Positions 36,504-57,684 of a stretch of DNA of 64,000 nucleotides are shown here, piece by piece (the stretch's first letter is position 1; each line of letters opens with the position of its first letter). A program made the translations under genes and the position numbers. Origin of the DNA: Leptospira kmetyi serovar Malaysia str. Bejo-Iso9 (GTDB lineage: Bacteria > Spirochaetota > Leptospiria > Leptospirales > Leptospiraceae). The stretch is taken from NCBI RefSeq assembly GCF_000243735.2, contig NZ_AHMP02000003.1, positions 1,513,001-1,577,000 of the forward strand, in the 5' to 3' direction. The notes under the pieces are model-generated. The model did no database searches. It had not been told where the DNA came from and was given only the letters and a program-made list of their open reading frames with translations.

Positions 36504-38156
36504 TCAAAACGTTTTTCTTCTCCAATGAGCGAACGCTTTTTTACTTAAATTTTCTCGGGCGCAAAATTCCTTATCGCTCAATCCGCTTTTTTCCCATTCT
36601 TTCAAGAGGGCTTCCCATCGTAACTGAGAGGGTTTTGCGGTTTTTTTCAAAATCGTTTCCACGATCTCCGATTTGTTTCCCATTCGTTTGGATTTGCGCG
36701 CGTAGAGAGCGGCGGATTTTTCGTCTCCGAGTTTCCAAAAGATCTCGGCTCGATTGGCGGGATAAATGGATTCCTTCGGATCGGATTCTTCCGCGCGTCG
36801 AAACGACTCGATCGCTTCCGAGAATTTACCCATTTCGTCTAACGCACATCCGATACAATTATGAAGTTTTCCGATCCCCGAGACGTCGACCGGGGCGACT
36901 TTGGAAAGATTTTCAGTCGCTCGTTTCCAACCCTCCTCCACGGAACCGGAGCGAATCCAAACGAGTCTCGCATCCAAAAAAAGCGCCTCCCCGTTTTCCG
37001 GATATTCCGCAAGGACGGACGCAACCCATTCTTCCGTTTTTGAATATTCTTTTTTTCTTAAATGCTCCCAGCCCTTTGCGATTCGATCCGCGACCCTTCT
37101 GTGACGGACCTCGTGCACCTCAGTCGTCGGATACGACTCCGATGCGGATAAGATCCGATCTTCGATCGCTACGATCAGATCGTCCAGGTTGTTCATCGCG
37201 GTTTTGTTTCGTTTCAACTGAGCCGCAAGTCGATCGTTGACCACGGTAAGGGCCCAACGTTTGGCCACATAAAGACATTTAAGAATCGCAAACGTATGTT
37301 TAAAATCCAGAGCGAGTTCCAAAAGCGGCGCTGTTTCTTGGGGAGATTGGATCAGATACGAGGAAAGCAGACTCGCTCCGCCGGCGTATTCGGGTTGTTT
37401 TTCTTTTTTGTTCAAGAGTTCCCGAAAGATCAGAAGATTCTTTTCCGGCGAGGCCCAACCCCATATCTCGGCGCCCTCCCTTTCGTGATAAAACCGATCC
37501 TTGGGATAATATTCCAATATTTGAATGCATTTTTCTTTCCAAGATTTCTCTTCGTCCGGATCGTTTTTTCCCAAACGATGATACGCGTTTGCTAATGCGA
37601 AATAGGCGTCCGTAAGCGAGGAGATTTTCGGATGTTTTAGAATGGAGGTTTCGTATCGATTGAGAAGTTTTAAAATTTCCTCGTCGGAAGCGGCCTTGAT
37701 CTGATCCTTCAATCGATACGGTATAAAATCGAAGGCGTCCGGATGGACCTTAGGCCGATGAATCGTACGTTTTTGGAATCTTCTTCTTTCCCCGGAAGAA
37801 CCCCATTGACTTTCGATAAACGGAAGGAGATCCGTTTTCATAGTCGTCCAAGTTTGGTCCGGAAATATATGAAGTTCTTCATGGCTTGCGTCCCAAGCTC
37901 CGTACGATTTTAAACGCGGAAGCCATACGAGCGCTTCGTGATATTCTCCGTAAGCTTCGGTATTCGAAATCAAACCCACCGCGTGCGTATAATATTGTCC
38001 TTCCTCTTTGGAATGAAATGGCCCGATCCGAATCGAAGTGAATTTGAATTCTTGAGAGGAAGCAAGATCGAACCATCCTTGGGAACTCGACGTTAGTCTT
38101 CTTCCCTCGGTTAAGTCCCGTGCCAGATCCTCGGGAAGATCATAATTCTCTTTCAT
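36504..38156 (-). CDS. TPR-like protein with an IS66-accessory-like C-terminal tail
   Basis: This 550-residue cytoplasmic protein starts at 38156, where AAGGAG precedes the ATG. The N-terminal 150 residues are an unknown mixed domain. The middle and C-terminal part contain helical tetratricopeptide-like repeats (ALANAYHRLGKNDPDEEKSW, KEYSKTEEWVASVLAEYPEN, LHNCIGCALDEMGKFSEAIE, PANRAEIFWKLGDEKSAALY). The last 35 residues (EALLKEWEKSGLSDKEFCAR, then FAHWRRK) match the small helix-turn-helix of IS66-type accessory proteins (W-x-x-x-SGLS-x-x-FC). This looks like a transposon-derived module fused to a host protein. Function is unknown. Confidence 0.75.
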   Translation of the reverse strand: MKENYDLPEDLARDLTEGRRLTSSSQGWFDLASSQEFKFTSIRIGPFHSKEEGQYYTHAVGLISNTEAYGEYHEALVWLPRLKSYGAWDASHEELHIFPDQTWTTMKTDLLPFIESQWGSSGERRRFQKRTIHRPKVHPDAFDFIPYRLKDQIKAASDEEILKLLNRYETSILKHPKISSLTDAYFALANAYHRLGKNDPDEEKSWKEKCIQILEYYPKDRFYHEREGAEIWGWASPEKNLLIFRELLNKKEKQPEYAGGASLLSSYLIQSPQETAPLLELALDFKHTFAILKCLYVAKRWALTVVNDRLAAQLKRNKTAMNNLDDLIVAIEDRILSASESYPTTEVHEVRHRRVADRIAKGWEHLRKKEYSKTEEWVASVLAEYPENGEALFLDARLVWIRSGSVEEGWKRATENLSKVAPVDVSGIGKLHNCIGCALDEMGKFSEAIESFRRAEESDPKESIYPANRAEIFWKLGDEKSAALYARKSKRMGNKSEIVETILKKTAKPSQLRWEALLKEWEKSGLSDKEFCARENLSKKAFAHWRRKTF

Positions 38157-38266
38157 ACGGATCTCCTTCCATAAAAGATAGTATATCCTAGAGACAGATC
38201 CACCTCTTGGCTTCCGATAATTTGAGTATTTTTTTGCATTCGAAGCCGAAACTTCGATCCGCATAA

Positions 38267-38467
38267 GAGGCTTTCGATAGGTTTGAACGTTTTAGAAATC
38301 TATTTCCGATCGAAGACCATAAATGGAACGAATACGTTAGTTGTTTTAAAGGCCTGGAAGTTCCCGCAAAGACCGTATTCTTAAACGAAGGCGCGACTTC
38401 ACTACGACAGTTTCAGTATACGTTGAGTCGATCGAGAGGAGAAAGAAAAATCGGATACGGAGCCTGA
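38267..38467 (+). pseudogene. Decayed Crp/Fnr-type cyclic-nucleotide-binding fragment
   Basis: In one plus-strand frame, from just after a stop at 38264 to a stop at 38465, the 66 codons read like the start of a Crp/Fnr sensor domain: RFRNLFPIEDHKWNEYVSCF, then VPAKTVFLNEGATSLRQFQY. There is no start codon before it and it ends before the beta-barrel is complete and before any DNA-binding domain. Codon use resembles real genes. I read it as the remnant of a regulator gene. It fills the gap between the TPR gene and the HD-GYP gene. Confidence 0.4.
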
Positions 38468-38492
38468 TTCGAAAACGTCCTTATGGTTTCGT

Positions 38493-40475
<1,983 letters not shown>

Positions 40476-40587
40476 TCTTACCAGGAACCAATGAAACCGT
40501 ACTGGAAATATAGTGGAAAGAGAATTTTTCCCCGGACCTTGTAAAAAAAAGGAATGAATCTATAATTTGAATAGAATGGAATTCGAA

Positions 40588-40621
40588 TCCTCTTCGGTGA
40601 GTTTCAGTCAGCCGAAGAGGA
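40588..40621 (-). terminator. Hairpin downstream of flgE
   Basis: TCCTCTTCGG and CCGAAGAGGA form a perfect 10-bp stem with a 14-base loop 20 bases after the flgE stop. The T-tract after it on the minus strand is poor, so it may be a weak or Rho-assisted terminator, or protect the mRNA end. Confidence 0.6.
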
Positions 40622-40640
40622 CATCGCGAGAAGAAAATCC

Positions 40641-42035
<1,395 letters not shown>

Positions 42036-42062
42036 AAAGCTGTTACCTCGATTATCCTTTGT

Positions 42063-42782
42063 TTATTCGTATGAATTGCTTTTGTCTTTTCCCGGAAACT
42101 TCCAATCCGAAGGTTTTTCTTCGGCGGCGGTTTTGTCCTTCAACTCGGGAGCCTGTTCCGCGTTAGCGTCGACCGGCGCGGATTCTTTTTTGTCGGCCTT
42201 CAGCTGGGACGCGTTAGGCGCCATTGCGGACGGAGAAGCGGCCGGAGTTTGTTGCATCTGAGCTTGATTGTAAGCCGCTTCTTGTTCTTTCAGAACGGTA
42301 GGATCGCTGACCAAAGAAATCTGCTCCACGTCCACGGATCTTCCGTTGACACGAACGAATGTCTTCCCTTCTCCGTCGAAGAAAAGAGCCCCCGCGATTC
42401 CGGCGACGTTCTCGCCCGTTACGAAGTCGGGACCGGAAACCAGTTTTCCAACGAGAGAAAAACTCTGACGGTTTCCCATCTTCTGAATTCCGGTGGAGAT
42501 ATTGTTCATCTGTTCGAGAGAAGAGAACTGCGCCATCTGCGCGATGAAGTCCTGATCCTTAACCGGGTTGGTCGGATCCTGAGATGATAATTGCGTGATG
42601 AGAAGTTTTAGAAAATCGTCCTTGCCGAGAGCCTTAACCGTCGAACGAATCTCGATTCCTTTGAGACCGTTCTTCTCTTCCCTTTCAATATTCTCCATGT
42701 GGTTCCTAATATTGAAACTTCTGTCTCCTTCGAGATAACGATCTCTTGTCGCTTGTTGGCTGACGCCTGTGGTCTCTGGCAT
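42063..42782 (-). CDS. flgD: Flagellar hook capping protein FlgD
   Basis: This 239-residue protein has the FlgD N-terminal motif [20 protein letters not shown] followed by [15 protein letters not shown]. The C-terminal half is shortened: after a small conserved beta segment ([20 protein letters not shown]) it is a low-complexity Gln/Ala/Pro/Lys stretch without the full Ig/tudor-like domain of enterobacterial FlgD. It caps the growing hook in the periplasm. It lies 15 bases after fliK and 27 before flgE. Confidence 0.94.
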   Translation of the reverse strand: MPETTGVSQQATRDRYLEGDRSFNIRNHMENIEREEKNGLKGIEIRSTVKALGKDDFLKLLITQLSSQDPTNPVKDQDFIAQMAQFSSLEQMNNISTGIQKMGNRQSFSLVGKLVSGPDFVTGENVAGIAGALFFDGEGKTFVRVNGRSVDVEQISLVSDPTVLKEQEAAYNQAQMQQTPAASPSAMAPNASQLKADKKESAPVDANAEQAPELKDKTAAEEKPSDWKFPGKDKSNSYE

Positions 42783-42797
42783 GATTTCCTCCGAAGC

Positions 42798-44411
42798 CTA
42801 TACTTTCAGATCGAGCAGTTTCTCGGTTTTCCCATCGGTTTTTTCCGAAAAACCGTGAGAGTCCTGAGAATTTTCTTCGCCGAAAAGTTCGTCCTCTTCG
42901 TAAAAAGAATTTTTGAAATCGGAGTTCCATTCCTCTCCGAAAGCGGCTTGGAAAGAATTTGCGTCTTTTCCGTTTTTATCCGAGTCCTGATTGAATGAGA
43001 AAGATTCTTCTCTTTCCTTGACTTCGATGACGAGCGATTCGAGTTCGAGACCGTTCGCCTTCAGATCCTGTTTTAAGTTTGCGAGTTCGGCGACTAACTG
43101 TTGTTTGACGGCGTCCGATTCTACTAAAAGTTTTCCGCGAACGATATCCTTGTCCGTGGAAATGGAAAGGGACATCTGACCGAGATCCTTCGGATTCATA
43201 CGAATGCTCGCTTCGGTTCTTCCGTTTTCGAGAATTTGAACGCGTGCGGAACGAATCAGGTTCTGAAAGTTTTGTTGAATGTCTCTTCTGGAAAGAACGT
43301 TAGTCTCCTTGGATACGGAAAAATCCTTACCGAGTTGGTTCGATTCTCTTCCGGCCGCGTTCGGACCGCCCACTCCTTTTACCAAGGAAGAATAAGAATC
43401 GTTTCCAGCGTTTCCGCCGGAACGAAAGGATTGTTCCTGACCGGATTTTCCGGAAGAATTTTCGGAGAATTGATTGAGGACCGCCGTTTTGATTTCTTCT
43501 CTTGCGGATGTTTTCAGATTCATATAAGAGTCCGTTTTTTTATCCCTGCTGATCTTCCATTTTTCGGAATCGAGCGCGAGTTCCTTGGAAACTTCGATTC
43601 TCGCCTCTTCGGCGCCTTTCAAAACGTTTTCCTTGTTGGAAAGATTTTTCGTATTTCCGTTTTCTTTGGATTCTTTTGCGTTCGTTTCGTTAGCCTTTGA
43701 AATTTCGGAAGCGGATTTTGTTTCGGATGATTTCGATTCTTCTTCGCGGATAGATTCTTCCCTTTTGGAGATCGGGCGTTTGATTTCCTTAGAATCATCG
43801 AGAGAAAGAAAGGATTCTTCGACTGCTTCTTGAAGCGTCGTATTTTCCTCTTCTAAAGCGACTTCGCTTAACAATTCGGCGGATTCTTCCCTGGAAAAAA
43901 CGGTTTCGATCAGTTCGCTCGTCGAGGAAGGTTTTGTTTCGAGGGTTTCGATCGAAACTTCCTCGATGATTTCGTTTTGCAGTTCGTCCAGGATCACCGA
44001 TTCGATTTCCGGATCGACGGTTTCGTTTTGTTTGGCTTCCGTCACGAGAAACCAAGGAAGCGCGGTCACATTAGTCGCTTCTTCAACGGTTTCGAATTCT
44101 TCCTCTTCTTTGGAGGTTTCTTCCGTAGCGACCTCGGCCTCGTCTTTCGTTCTTAAGGACTCGGTTTCTTTTTCATCGATGATTTCGGTTTTTTCTTCTT
44201 TGTTGGTCGGAACTTCGGTTTTTGAAAACGCATTTTGAATTCCGGTCAAAGTTTCATCCAGTCCCTTCTGCGCGGAACCTTGTAGGGACTTCATCAGATC
44301 CAAAAAGGAATTCTTTCCGATGAGCGCTCCTATTGTCGGGAGAGTTGGAGTGTTGTCGGGATATTGTTGTGGTTTAAATTCTGAAATCGATATGTCGCCG
44401 GAAATATTCAT
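42798..44411 (-). CDS. fliK: Flagellar hook-length control protein FliK
   Basis: This 537-residue protein has a very acidic, Glu/Ser/Thr-rich, probably disordered N-terminal two thirds and a C-terminal Flg_hook domain at about 385-480: [20 protein letters not shown], then [14 protein letters not shown]. The C-terminal domain switches export specificity once the hook is complete, while the disordered part acts as the ruler. It is the first gene of the fliK-flgD-flgE unit, consistent with an operon beginning near 44450. The start ATG at 44411 opens [12 protein letters not shown]. Confidence 0.88.
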   Translation of the reverse strand: MNISGDISISEFKPQQYPDNTPTLPTIGALIGKNSFLDLMKSLQGSAQKGLDETLTGIQNAFSKTEVPTNKEEKTEIIDEKETESLRTKDEAEVATEETSKEEEEFETVEEATNVTALPWFLVTEAKQNETVDPEIESVILDELQNEIIEEVSIETLETKPSSTSELIETVFSREESAELLSEVALEEENTTLQEAVEESFLSLDDSKEIKRPISKREESIREEESKSSETKSASEISKANETNAKESKENGNTKNLSNKENVLKGAEEARIEVSKELALDSEKWKISRDKKTDSYMNLKTSAREEIKTAVLNQFSENSSGKSGQEQSFRSGGNAGNDSYSSLVKGVGGPNAAGRESNQLGKDFSVSKETNVLSRRDIQQNFQNLIRSARVQILENGRTEASIRMNPKDLGQMSLSISTDKDIVRGKLLVESDAVKQQLVAELANLKQDLKANGLELESLVIEVKEREESFSFNQDSDKNGKDANSFQAAFGEEWNSDFKNSFYEEDELFGEENSQDSHGFSEKTDGKTEKLLDLKV

Positions 44412-44525
44412 ACTGCGCTCCGCAGTATTAAAATCGATCTTTCACGAAATTCCTTGACGGTTTTTTAAATTATCTTCTTCCCTTTTGTGATTATGTCGCG
44501 TTTCTTTTTTCAAGGGAGAATGGTG

Positions 44526-44706
44526 TGTAGGAACTCCTTCGTTTTCGTCCGGATTAAGTTCGGAAATTGTAGGAACTCATACATTTCTCACGAGGCAGTT
44601 TCTAAAAAATGTGGGAACTCATACCTTCTTCCCTAAAACACGAACGTAGTTCCGACCTTTTGTATTCTCCTTCCATCCACAAACGCGAAAATGTGGGAAC
44701 TCCTGC
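44526..44706 (+). repeat. Phased TGTRGGAACTC repeat array
   Basis: Four same-direction copies of a 12-15 base motif lie in the spacer before fliK: TGTAGGAACTCC at 44526, TGTAGGAACTCAT at 44568, TGTGGGAACTCAT at 44610 and TGTGGGAACTCCTGC at 44692. Start-to-start distances are 42, 42 and 82 bases. A degenerate inverted copy (GTCGGAACTACG on the minus strand, near 44644-44655) sits where the missing fourth unit would be. The copies differ in detail and are not a CRISPR array. Confidence 0.75.
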
Positions 44707-44715
44707 AAATGCACT

Positions 44716-45426
44716 CTAAAGAAAATTCAAACGAAGCGGCTTGAGTTCCGCCGACAAGACCGGGATCGGAGTTACGACCTTTCCCAAACGAACAAAAACG
44801 TTGCGTTTTGTCGCGACGGGAAATCCGTCGATCGTTTGAAAGTCCGTCGTAAAATGCGCGCCCTTCGCCCAAGGACCGACAATGTCCGCGGTATAATCGT
44901 TCCGAACCAAAAGGCCTTCCCGATCGAAACGATACGATTGTCTTTTGCAATGAGTGTGCAGATTTTGCGGGAACTCCGCGTCCACTTGAAAACCCCCGTC
45001 CGCAAGTTCGAATTCTCGAACGCCGAACTCTTCGAGAGTAAAAGGCACGCTTAAATATTGGGTGATCGCATAACCGAAAAAATACGAAGTGTCGAGCGGA
45101 TTCCATCTTCTATATTTCCGAAAACCTCGAAACGTTTCCCTGTAATTCGGAAGATCGAACTCGGCTTCGGTCCGATCCATATTAAAGATTCCTACTTTAC
45201 CGTTATTGAATATGATTCTTTTTTCGGGAACGGGATAATCTAAAAATTCTGCGATCCTTTTTTTCGGAAAAACGCGCACGTTACCCGGCATCGGAAAGGT
45301 TTCATGAAGTCCTTTGAGAATCGGAAGCGGACCGCCCAGAAATGCGAAAAAGAATTCCACGAAATCCATACGATTCCAAAGATCCCAGCCTCCGTATCGA
45401 GCGATGGATTTTTCAAGAAGTTTCAT
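44716..45426 (-). CDS. Conserved protein of unknown function, beta-rich
   Basis: This 236-residue protein has no signal peptide; it begins [20 protein letters not shown]. Later landmarks are [20 protein letters not shown], a [19 protein letters not shown] stretch with paired His and Cys, and [20 protein letters not shown]. The pattern of a fatty-ligand-like beta sheet with a repeated aromatic/acidic motif is reminiscent of LolA-like proteins, but I cannot assign a family safely. It seems monocistronic. Confidence 0.65.
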   Translation of the reverse strand: MKLLEKSIARYGGWDLWNRMDFVEFFFAFLGGPLPILKGLHETFPMPGNVRVFPKKRIAEFLDYPVPEKRIIFNNGKVGIFNMDRTEAEFDLPNYRETFRGFRKYRRWNPLDTSYFFGYAITQYLSVPFTLEEFGVREFELADGGFQVDAEFPQNLHTHCKRQSYRFDREGLLVRNDYTADIVGPWAKGAHFTTDFQTIDGFPVATKRNVFVRLGKVVTPIPVLSAELKPLRLNFL

Positions 45427-45481
45427 AACGATCTCCGATCTTTCATTAGAACCGGATTCGTATCAAAAAATCAACTCTTTG

Positions 45482-46747
<1,266 letters not shown>

Positions 46748-46750
46748 TGT

Positions 46751-47302
46751 TTATTCCTTCCATTTGATGGAACAACCCATCGAAGGCATTTGATTGATCG
46801 GTGCGGGATTTCCCTTTACGAGTTGATGGACCGCGTATTCAAGTTCCTTTCTCGAAACCTGTTTTTCGTTTTTCCAGTTGTCGTCCATTCTTCCGTGGTA
46901 AAAAAGTTTTTGATCGGAATCGTAAAGATAGATATCGGGAGTGCACATGGCTTTGAGTTTTCGAGCCACTTCCTGAGTTTCGTCGACGAGATACGGAAAC
47001 GGAATTTCCCATTCCTTGATTTTAGAAAGCATAACCTCGGGAGAATCGTCCGGGTAATCGGGACGAATGTTCGGATTGATCGCGACCGTTTTGACTCCGA
47101 GGGAGAGAATTTCTCCCGCAAACCGGATCAGTCTCGGCCAAATCGCCTGCGCATAAGGGCAATGATTGCAAGTTACAACCAGCAATAACCCGGTGGAACC
47201 GGAAAGCTGATCGGAAGAATAGACTTTTCCGTTCGGATCGGGCAACTGAAAGGAAGGTAATAAACTTCCCAAGGGGACTTTTTCGGATTCAAGAAGAGAC
47301 AT
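46751..47302 (-). CDS. Thioredoxin-fold redoxin (peroxiredoxin-like)
   Basis: This 183-residue protein has the AhpC/TSA-like start [20 protein letters not shown] and the active-site segment [18 protein letters not shown], a Cys-x-x-Cys motif seen in redoxin-domain proteins. It continues with [32 protein letters not shown] and [11 protein letters not shown] reductase or peroxidase role in the cytoplasm is likely; partners are not evident. The ATG at 47302 is preferred to a GTG at 47329. The unknown helical gene follows after three bases. Confidence 0.85.
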   Translation of the reverse strand: MSLLESEKVPLGSLLPSFQLPDPNGKVYSSDQLSGSTGLLLVVTCNHCPYAQAIWPRLIRFAGEILSLGVKTVAINPNIRPDYPDDSPEVMLSKIKEWEIPFPYLVDETQEVARKLKAMCTPDIYLYDSDQKLFYHGRMDDNWKNEKQVSRKELEYAVHQLVKGNPAPINQMPSMGCSIKWKE

Positions 47303-47429
47303 CGTTTTCGTCTTAGAGTGAAATCCCACTCATTTCATGAAATTATTTTTTTATAGAAAGTAATAAGATTTTTACAAATCAAAACAAAATTCTTTCGCAT
47401 ATTTCCATTTTACTGATATTCTTTTCCGT

Positions 47430-48020
47430 ATGTTTCACGCTCATTTCTCCCGATTTTCTTTTACATTTTCGTTTCAACCCTCTTCAAAACCTAACACGCG
47501 TAAGTCGAGTCGACTCGATTCTTCCGATCGAAAGAAGAACGGCGTCCGTAAAACCGATATTCGACGGTTTCGAAATTTCGGAAAATTTCTGTTAGGGATT
47601 TTGATCACGTTATGCTTCTTGTTCGGATGTACAGGGACAAGACCGATGACTCTCGGCGTTCAAAACGGAAAATTAGGACTTTGTCCGGAAACTCCGAACT
47701 GCGTAAGCAGTTTTTGCGCGGAATCGGACTCGGAACATTTTATCAAACCTCTCGCCTATTCCGGAAAACCCGAGGACGCAAAGGCAAAACTCAAAGCGAT
47801 CCTCGCCGAAACGTCTCGGACGAATCTTATAAAAGAGGAAGACAAATATCTCTACGTGGAATTTACGAGTTTCTTATGGAGATTCGTGGACGACGTGGAA
47901 TTTTTGATCGATCCGAACGCGTCCGTAATTCACGTACGTTCGGCTTCAAGGTTGGGAAAATCGGATTTAGGAGTCAATCGCAAGAGAATCGAAAAAATTC
48001 GAAGCGCATTCTCGCTTTGA
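47430..48020 (+). CDS. DUF1499-family lipoprotein
   Basis: The product is 196 residues from the only ATG. A basic 52-residue leader precedes the hydrophobic stretch LLGILITLCFLFGC, which ends in a lipobox. The leader is far longer than a normal signal peptide, so the true start may be a later non-ATG codon. The mature part shows the DUF1499 landmarks LGLCPETPNCVSSFCAESD, YLYVEFTSFLWRFVDDVEF and IHVRSASRLGKSDLGVNRKR. Function is unknown in the family. It converges with carB; a hairpin separates them. Confidence 0.82.
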   Translation: MFHAHFSRFSFTFSFQPSSKPNTRKSSRLDSSDRKKNGVRKTDIRRFRNFGKFLLGILITLCFLFGCTGTRPMTLGVQNGKLGLCPETPNCVSSFCAESDSEHFIKPLAYSGKPEDAKAKLKAILAETSRTNLIKEEDKYLYVEFTSFLWRFVDDVEFLIDPNASVIHVRSASRLGKSDLGVNRKRIEKIRSAFSL

Positions 48021-48022
48021 GA

Positions 48023-48050
48023 AAACGCATTCGAATTTTTGAATGCGTTT
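48023..48050. terminator. Bidirectional hairpin between DUF1499 gene and carB
   Basis: AAACGCATTC and GAATGCGTTT form a perfect 10-bp stem around an 8-base loop containing five T, in the 31-base gap between two converging stops. The A- and T-rich arm ends can serve as weak terminator tails in both directions. Confidence 0.6.
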
Positions 48051-48051
48051 C

Positions 48052-51372
<3,321 letters not shown>

Positions 51373-51414
51373 ACTAAAATTACAGATTTTTAGTTTAACC
51401 CTATCCTTCAAGCA

Positions 51415-53742
<2,328 letters not shown>

Positions 53743-53779
53743 TTTTACGAAAGATTCTCTTCCGACAAGAAAGAACGTT

Positions 53780-55043
<1,264 letters not shown>

Positions 55044-55047
<4 letters not shown>

Positions 55048-55244
55048 AGTTCGATTACTGCAGAAGAACCGCACATCGGACAAATCGCCCCTTCCGGACC
55101 ATAGTCTTCCGCTTCGTAGGCGTCTTCTTCCCAACGGTGATCGCAATCTTCACAGGCAAACGTTAAAACTTCTTCATCGGAGTGTTCCTCGTCGTCTCCG
55201 GTTTCTACTTCAAAATCTTCGTCAAAATCGTAATCGTAAGGCAT
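55044..55244 (-). CDS. Small acidic zinc-ribbon protein
   Basis: This 66-residue protein starts at the ATG at 55244. The first 30 residues are strongly acidic ([20 protein letters not shown]). The second half has two Cys pairs, [10 protein letters not shown] and AICPMCGSS, a zinc ribbon. It could bind nucleic acid or another protein; the exact function is unknown. The gene leads a tightly overlapping set with the helical-repeat gene and rsmD. Confidence 0.8.
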
Positions 55245-55350
55245 AGAATCCAACGGAATCAGGGGTGCCCTCAGTGTCAAGTTTTAGGGGCCGAAGCGAC
55301 TCCAAAAAATACGTGAACCCTGAATAGGCGGGTAAAAACTAGGACGAAGT

Positions 55351-56355
<1,005 letters not shown>

Positions 56356-56374
56356 GTTTTAAAAGATTCTTAAA

Positions 56375-56806
56375 ATGTTAAACGAAGTGAAGGTTTTATT
56401 CTTAGGGAGAATTTGCAAAAAATCTAATACGATTCTTTCCGTATTTTTCGCGACGACCTGGATCGTGTCCTGCGGATTAAAACCCGTTCCCCCGCCCGAA
56501 GGAAGATTCTGCGACATTTGGCACAAGCCCGTGGAATGTGTGGAATTGGATTTCAGAAAAGGAATCGCCGACTTGGGACGGGGAAAAATTCCGATGCAGA
56601 TGAAAAGCGTCGTGATCTACAACGTCGAAATCGAAAACAAACAAAACGCGCTCGTGGAAGTTCTTCACGAACACAGGGTCAGAGTCACTCTTCCCGGAAA
56701 AGAACCCAGAATGTACATCAAGATCAAGGACAAAGAGGATCGCAAACGCAGATGGGAAAAAGCAAAGGAAGAATGGGATGAGTTTTTCAAATCGAGCGAT
56801 CCATAA
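56375..56806 (+). CDS. Small putative lipoprotein of unknown function
   Basis: This 143-residue product has a leader with the lipobox-like WIVSC (mature Cys33), followed by GLKPVPPPEGRFCDIW, a Pro-rich linker. The remaining domain is basic and ends in a helix (EDRKRRWEKAKEEWDEFFKS). Two further cysteines (RFCDI and VECVE) may pair. No family is recognised. It follows the membrane-anchored repeat protein by 19 bases and is probably co-transcribed with it. The start has no strong ribosome site. Confidence 0.65.
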   Translation: MLNEVKVLFLGRICKKSNTILSVFFATTWIVSCGLKPVPPPEGRFCDIWHKPVECVELDFRKGIADLGRGKIPMQMKSVVIYNVEIENKQNALVEVLHEHRVRVTLPGKEPRMYIKIKDKEDRKRRWEKAKEEWDEFFKSSDP

Positions 56807-56973
56807 AAAGAAAACTCAACGCATTGCTCCCAATGGGTCGCATTGCGGATTGCCAAAAGCCGCGAGGCAAAGGCGTCGGTTTCGACGAAGTCGGGAAATA
56901 ATCGCGAAACGAGCAAATATATCGGAAAGAAAAAATAATTTACCGTCCTAAAGCGATCCGGATCATCAGTCCG

Positions 56974-57675
56974 ATGGTTCGGCAAACGACACAGACGGAA
57001 ACCAAGTCCCCGTATTTCGTTTCCATCGTCGAAGACAATCGTCATACCGCTCTCAATCTGCAGGAACTCTTAAACAAATCCTCCGATTTCCGTTTTTTAA
57101 AACACTATTCGAATTCTCAAAAAGCGATCGAATCCATTCCTGAAGAAGCGCCGGACCTGGTCATTCTCGACATCGGATTGCCCGGAAAAAACGGACTCGA
57201 ATGTTTGAAAGAACTTCGGGAAAAAACGCCTAACACGAAGTATGTGATCTTCACCGTATTCGAAGACGAGGAAAAAATCGTGGAAGCGATCCAAGGCGGC
57301 GCGTCCGGTTATTTATTGAAGGACACTTCTCCCGAATTGTTTTTGGCGGAACTGAAAGTAATCGTATTGGGCGGCGCGCCCTTAACCGCAAGAATCGCGG
57401 ACAAGATCATACGCGAATTCGCAAAAAAAGAGGAAACCAAAAATCCTCCGATCGTAAACACGCTCGGACTCACCGAAAGAGAATTACAAATTTTGAATTT
57501 TGTCGCGCTCGGTATGACGTTTCCCGATATCGCGGAGGAACTGGACATCTCGAGTCACACGGTCAGCCGTCATATCGAAAAGATCTACAAAAAGATGGAA
57601 GTCCATTCCCGATCGGAAGCGATCATCCGCGGAAGAAGAATGGGAATCATTCGGGACGTTCCGGGTTATCCGTAA
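56974..57675 (+). CDS. NarL/LuxR-type response regulator
   Basis: This 233-residue protein has a receiver domain ([14 protein letters not shown] with the acidic pair, phospho-acceptor Asp in [44 protein letters not shown]) and a C-terminal LuxR helix-turn-helix ([16 protein letters not shown], then [19 protein letters not shown]). It is the partner of the histidine kinase whose gene begins nine bases downstream. Targets are unknown. No strong ribosome site precedes the chosen ATG. Confidence 0.94.
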   Translation: MVRQTTQTETKSPYFVSIVEDNRHTALNLQELLNKSSDFRFLKHYSNSQKAIESIPEEAPDLVILDIGLPGKNGLECLKELREKTPNTKYVIFTVFEDEEKIVEAIQGGASGYLLKDTSPELFLAELKVIVLGGAPLTARIADKIIREFAKKEETKNPPIVNTLGLTERELQILNFVALGMTFPDIAEELDISSHTVSRHIEKIYKKMEVHSRSEAIIRGRRMGIIRDVPGYP

Positions 57676-57684
57676 AACAAACCC

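Noticed and set aside
44526..44706. CRISPR array interpretation of the phased repeats
   Set aside because: The repeats are only 12-15 bases, degenerate, few, and no cas gene is near.
56824..56860. Repeated CGCATTGC elements before the response-regulator gene
   Set aside because: Two 8-base copies only; may belong to a dispersed repeat but cannot be supported from this window.
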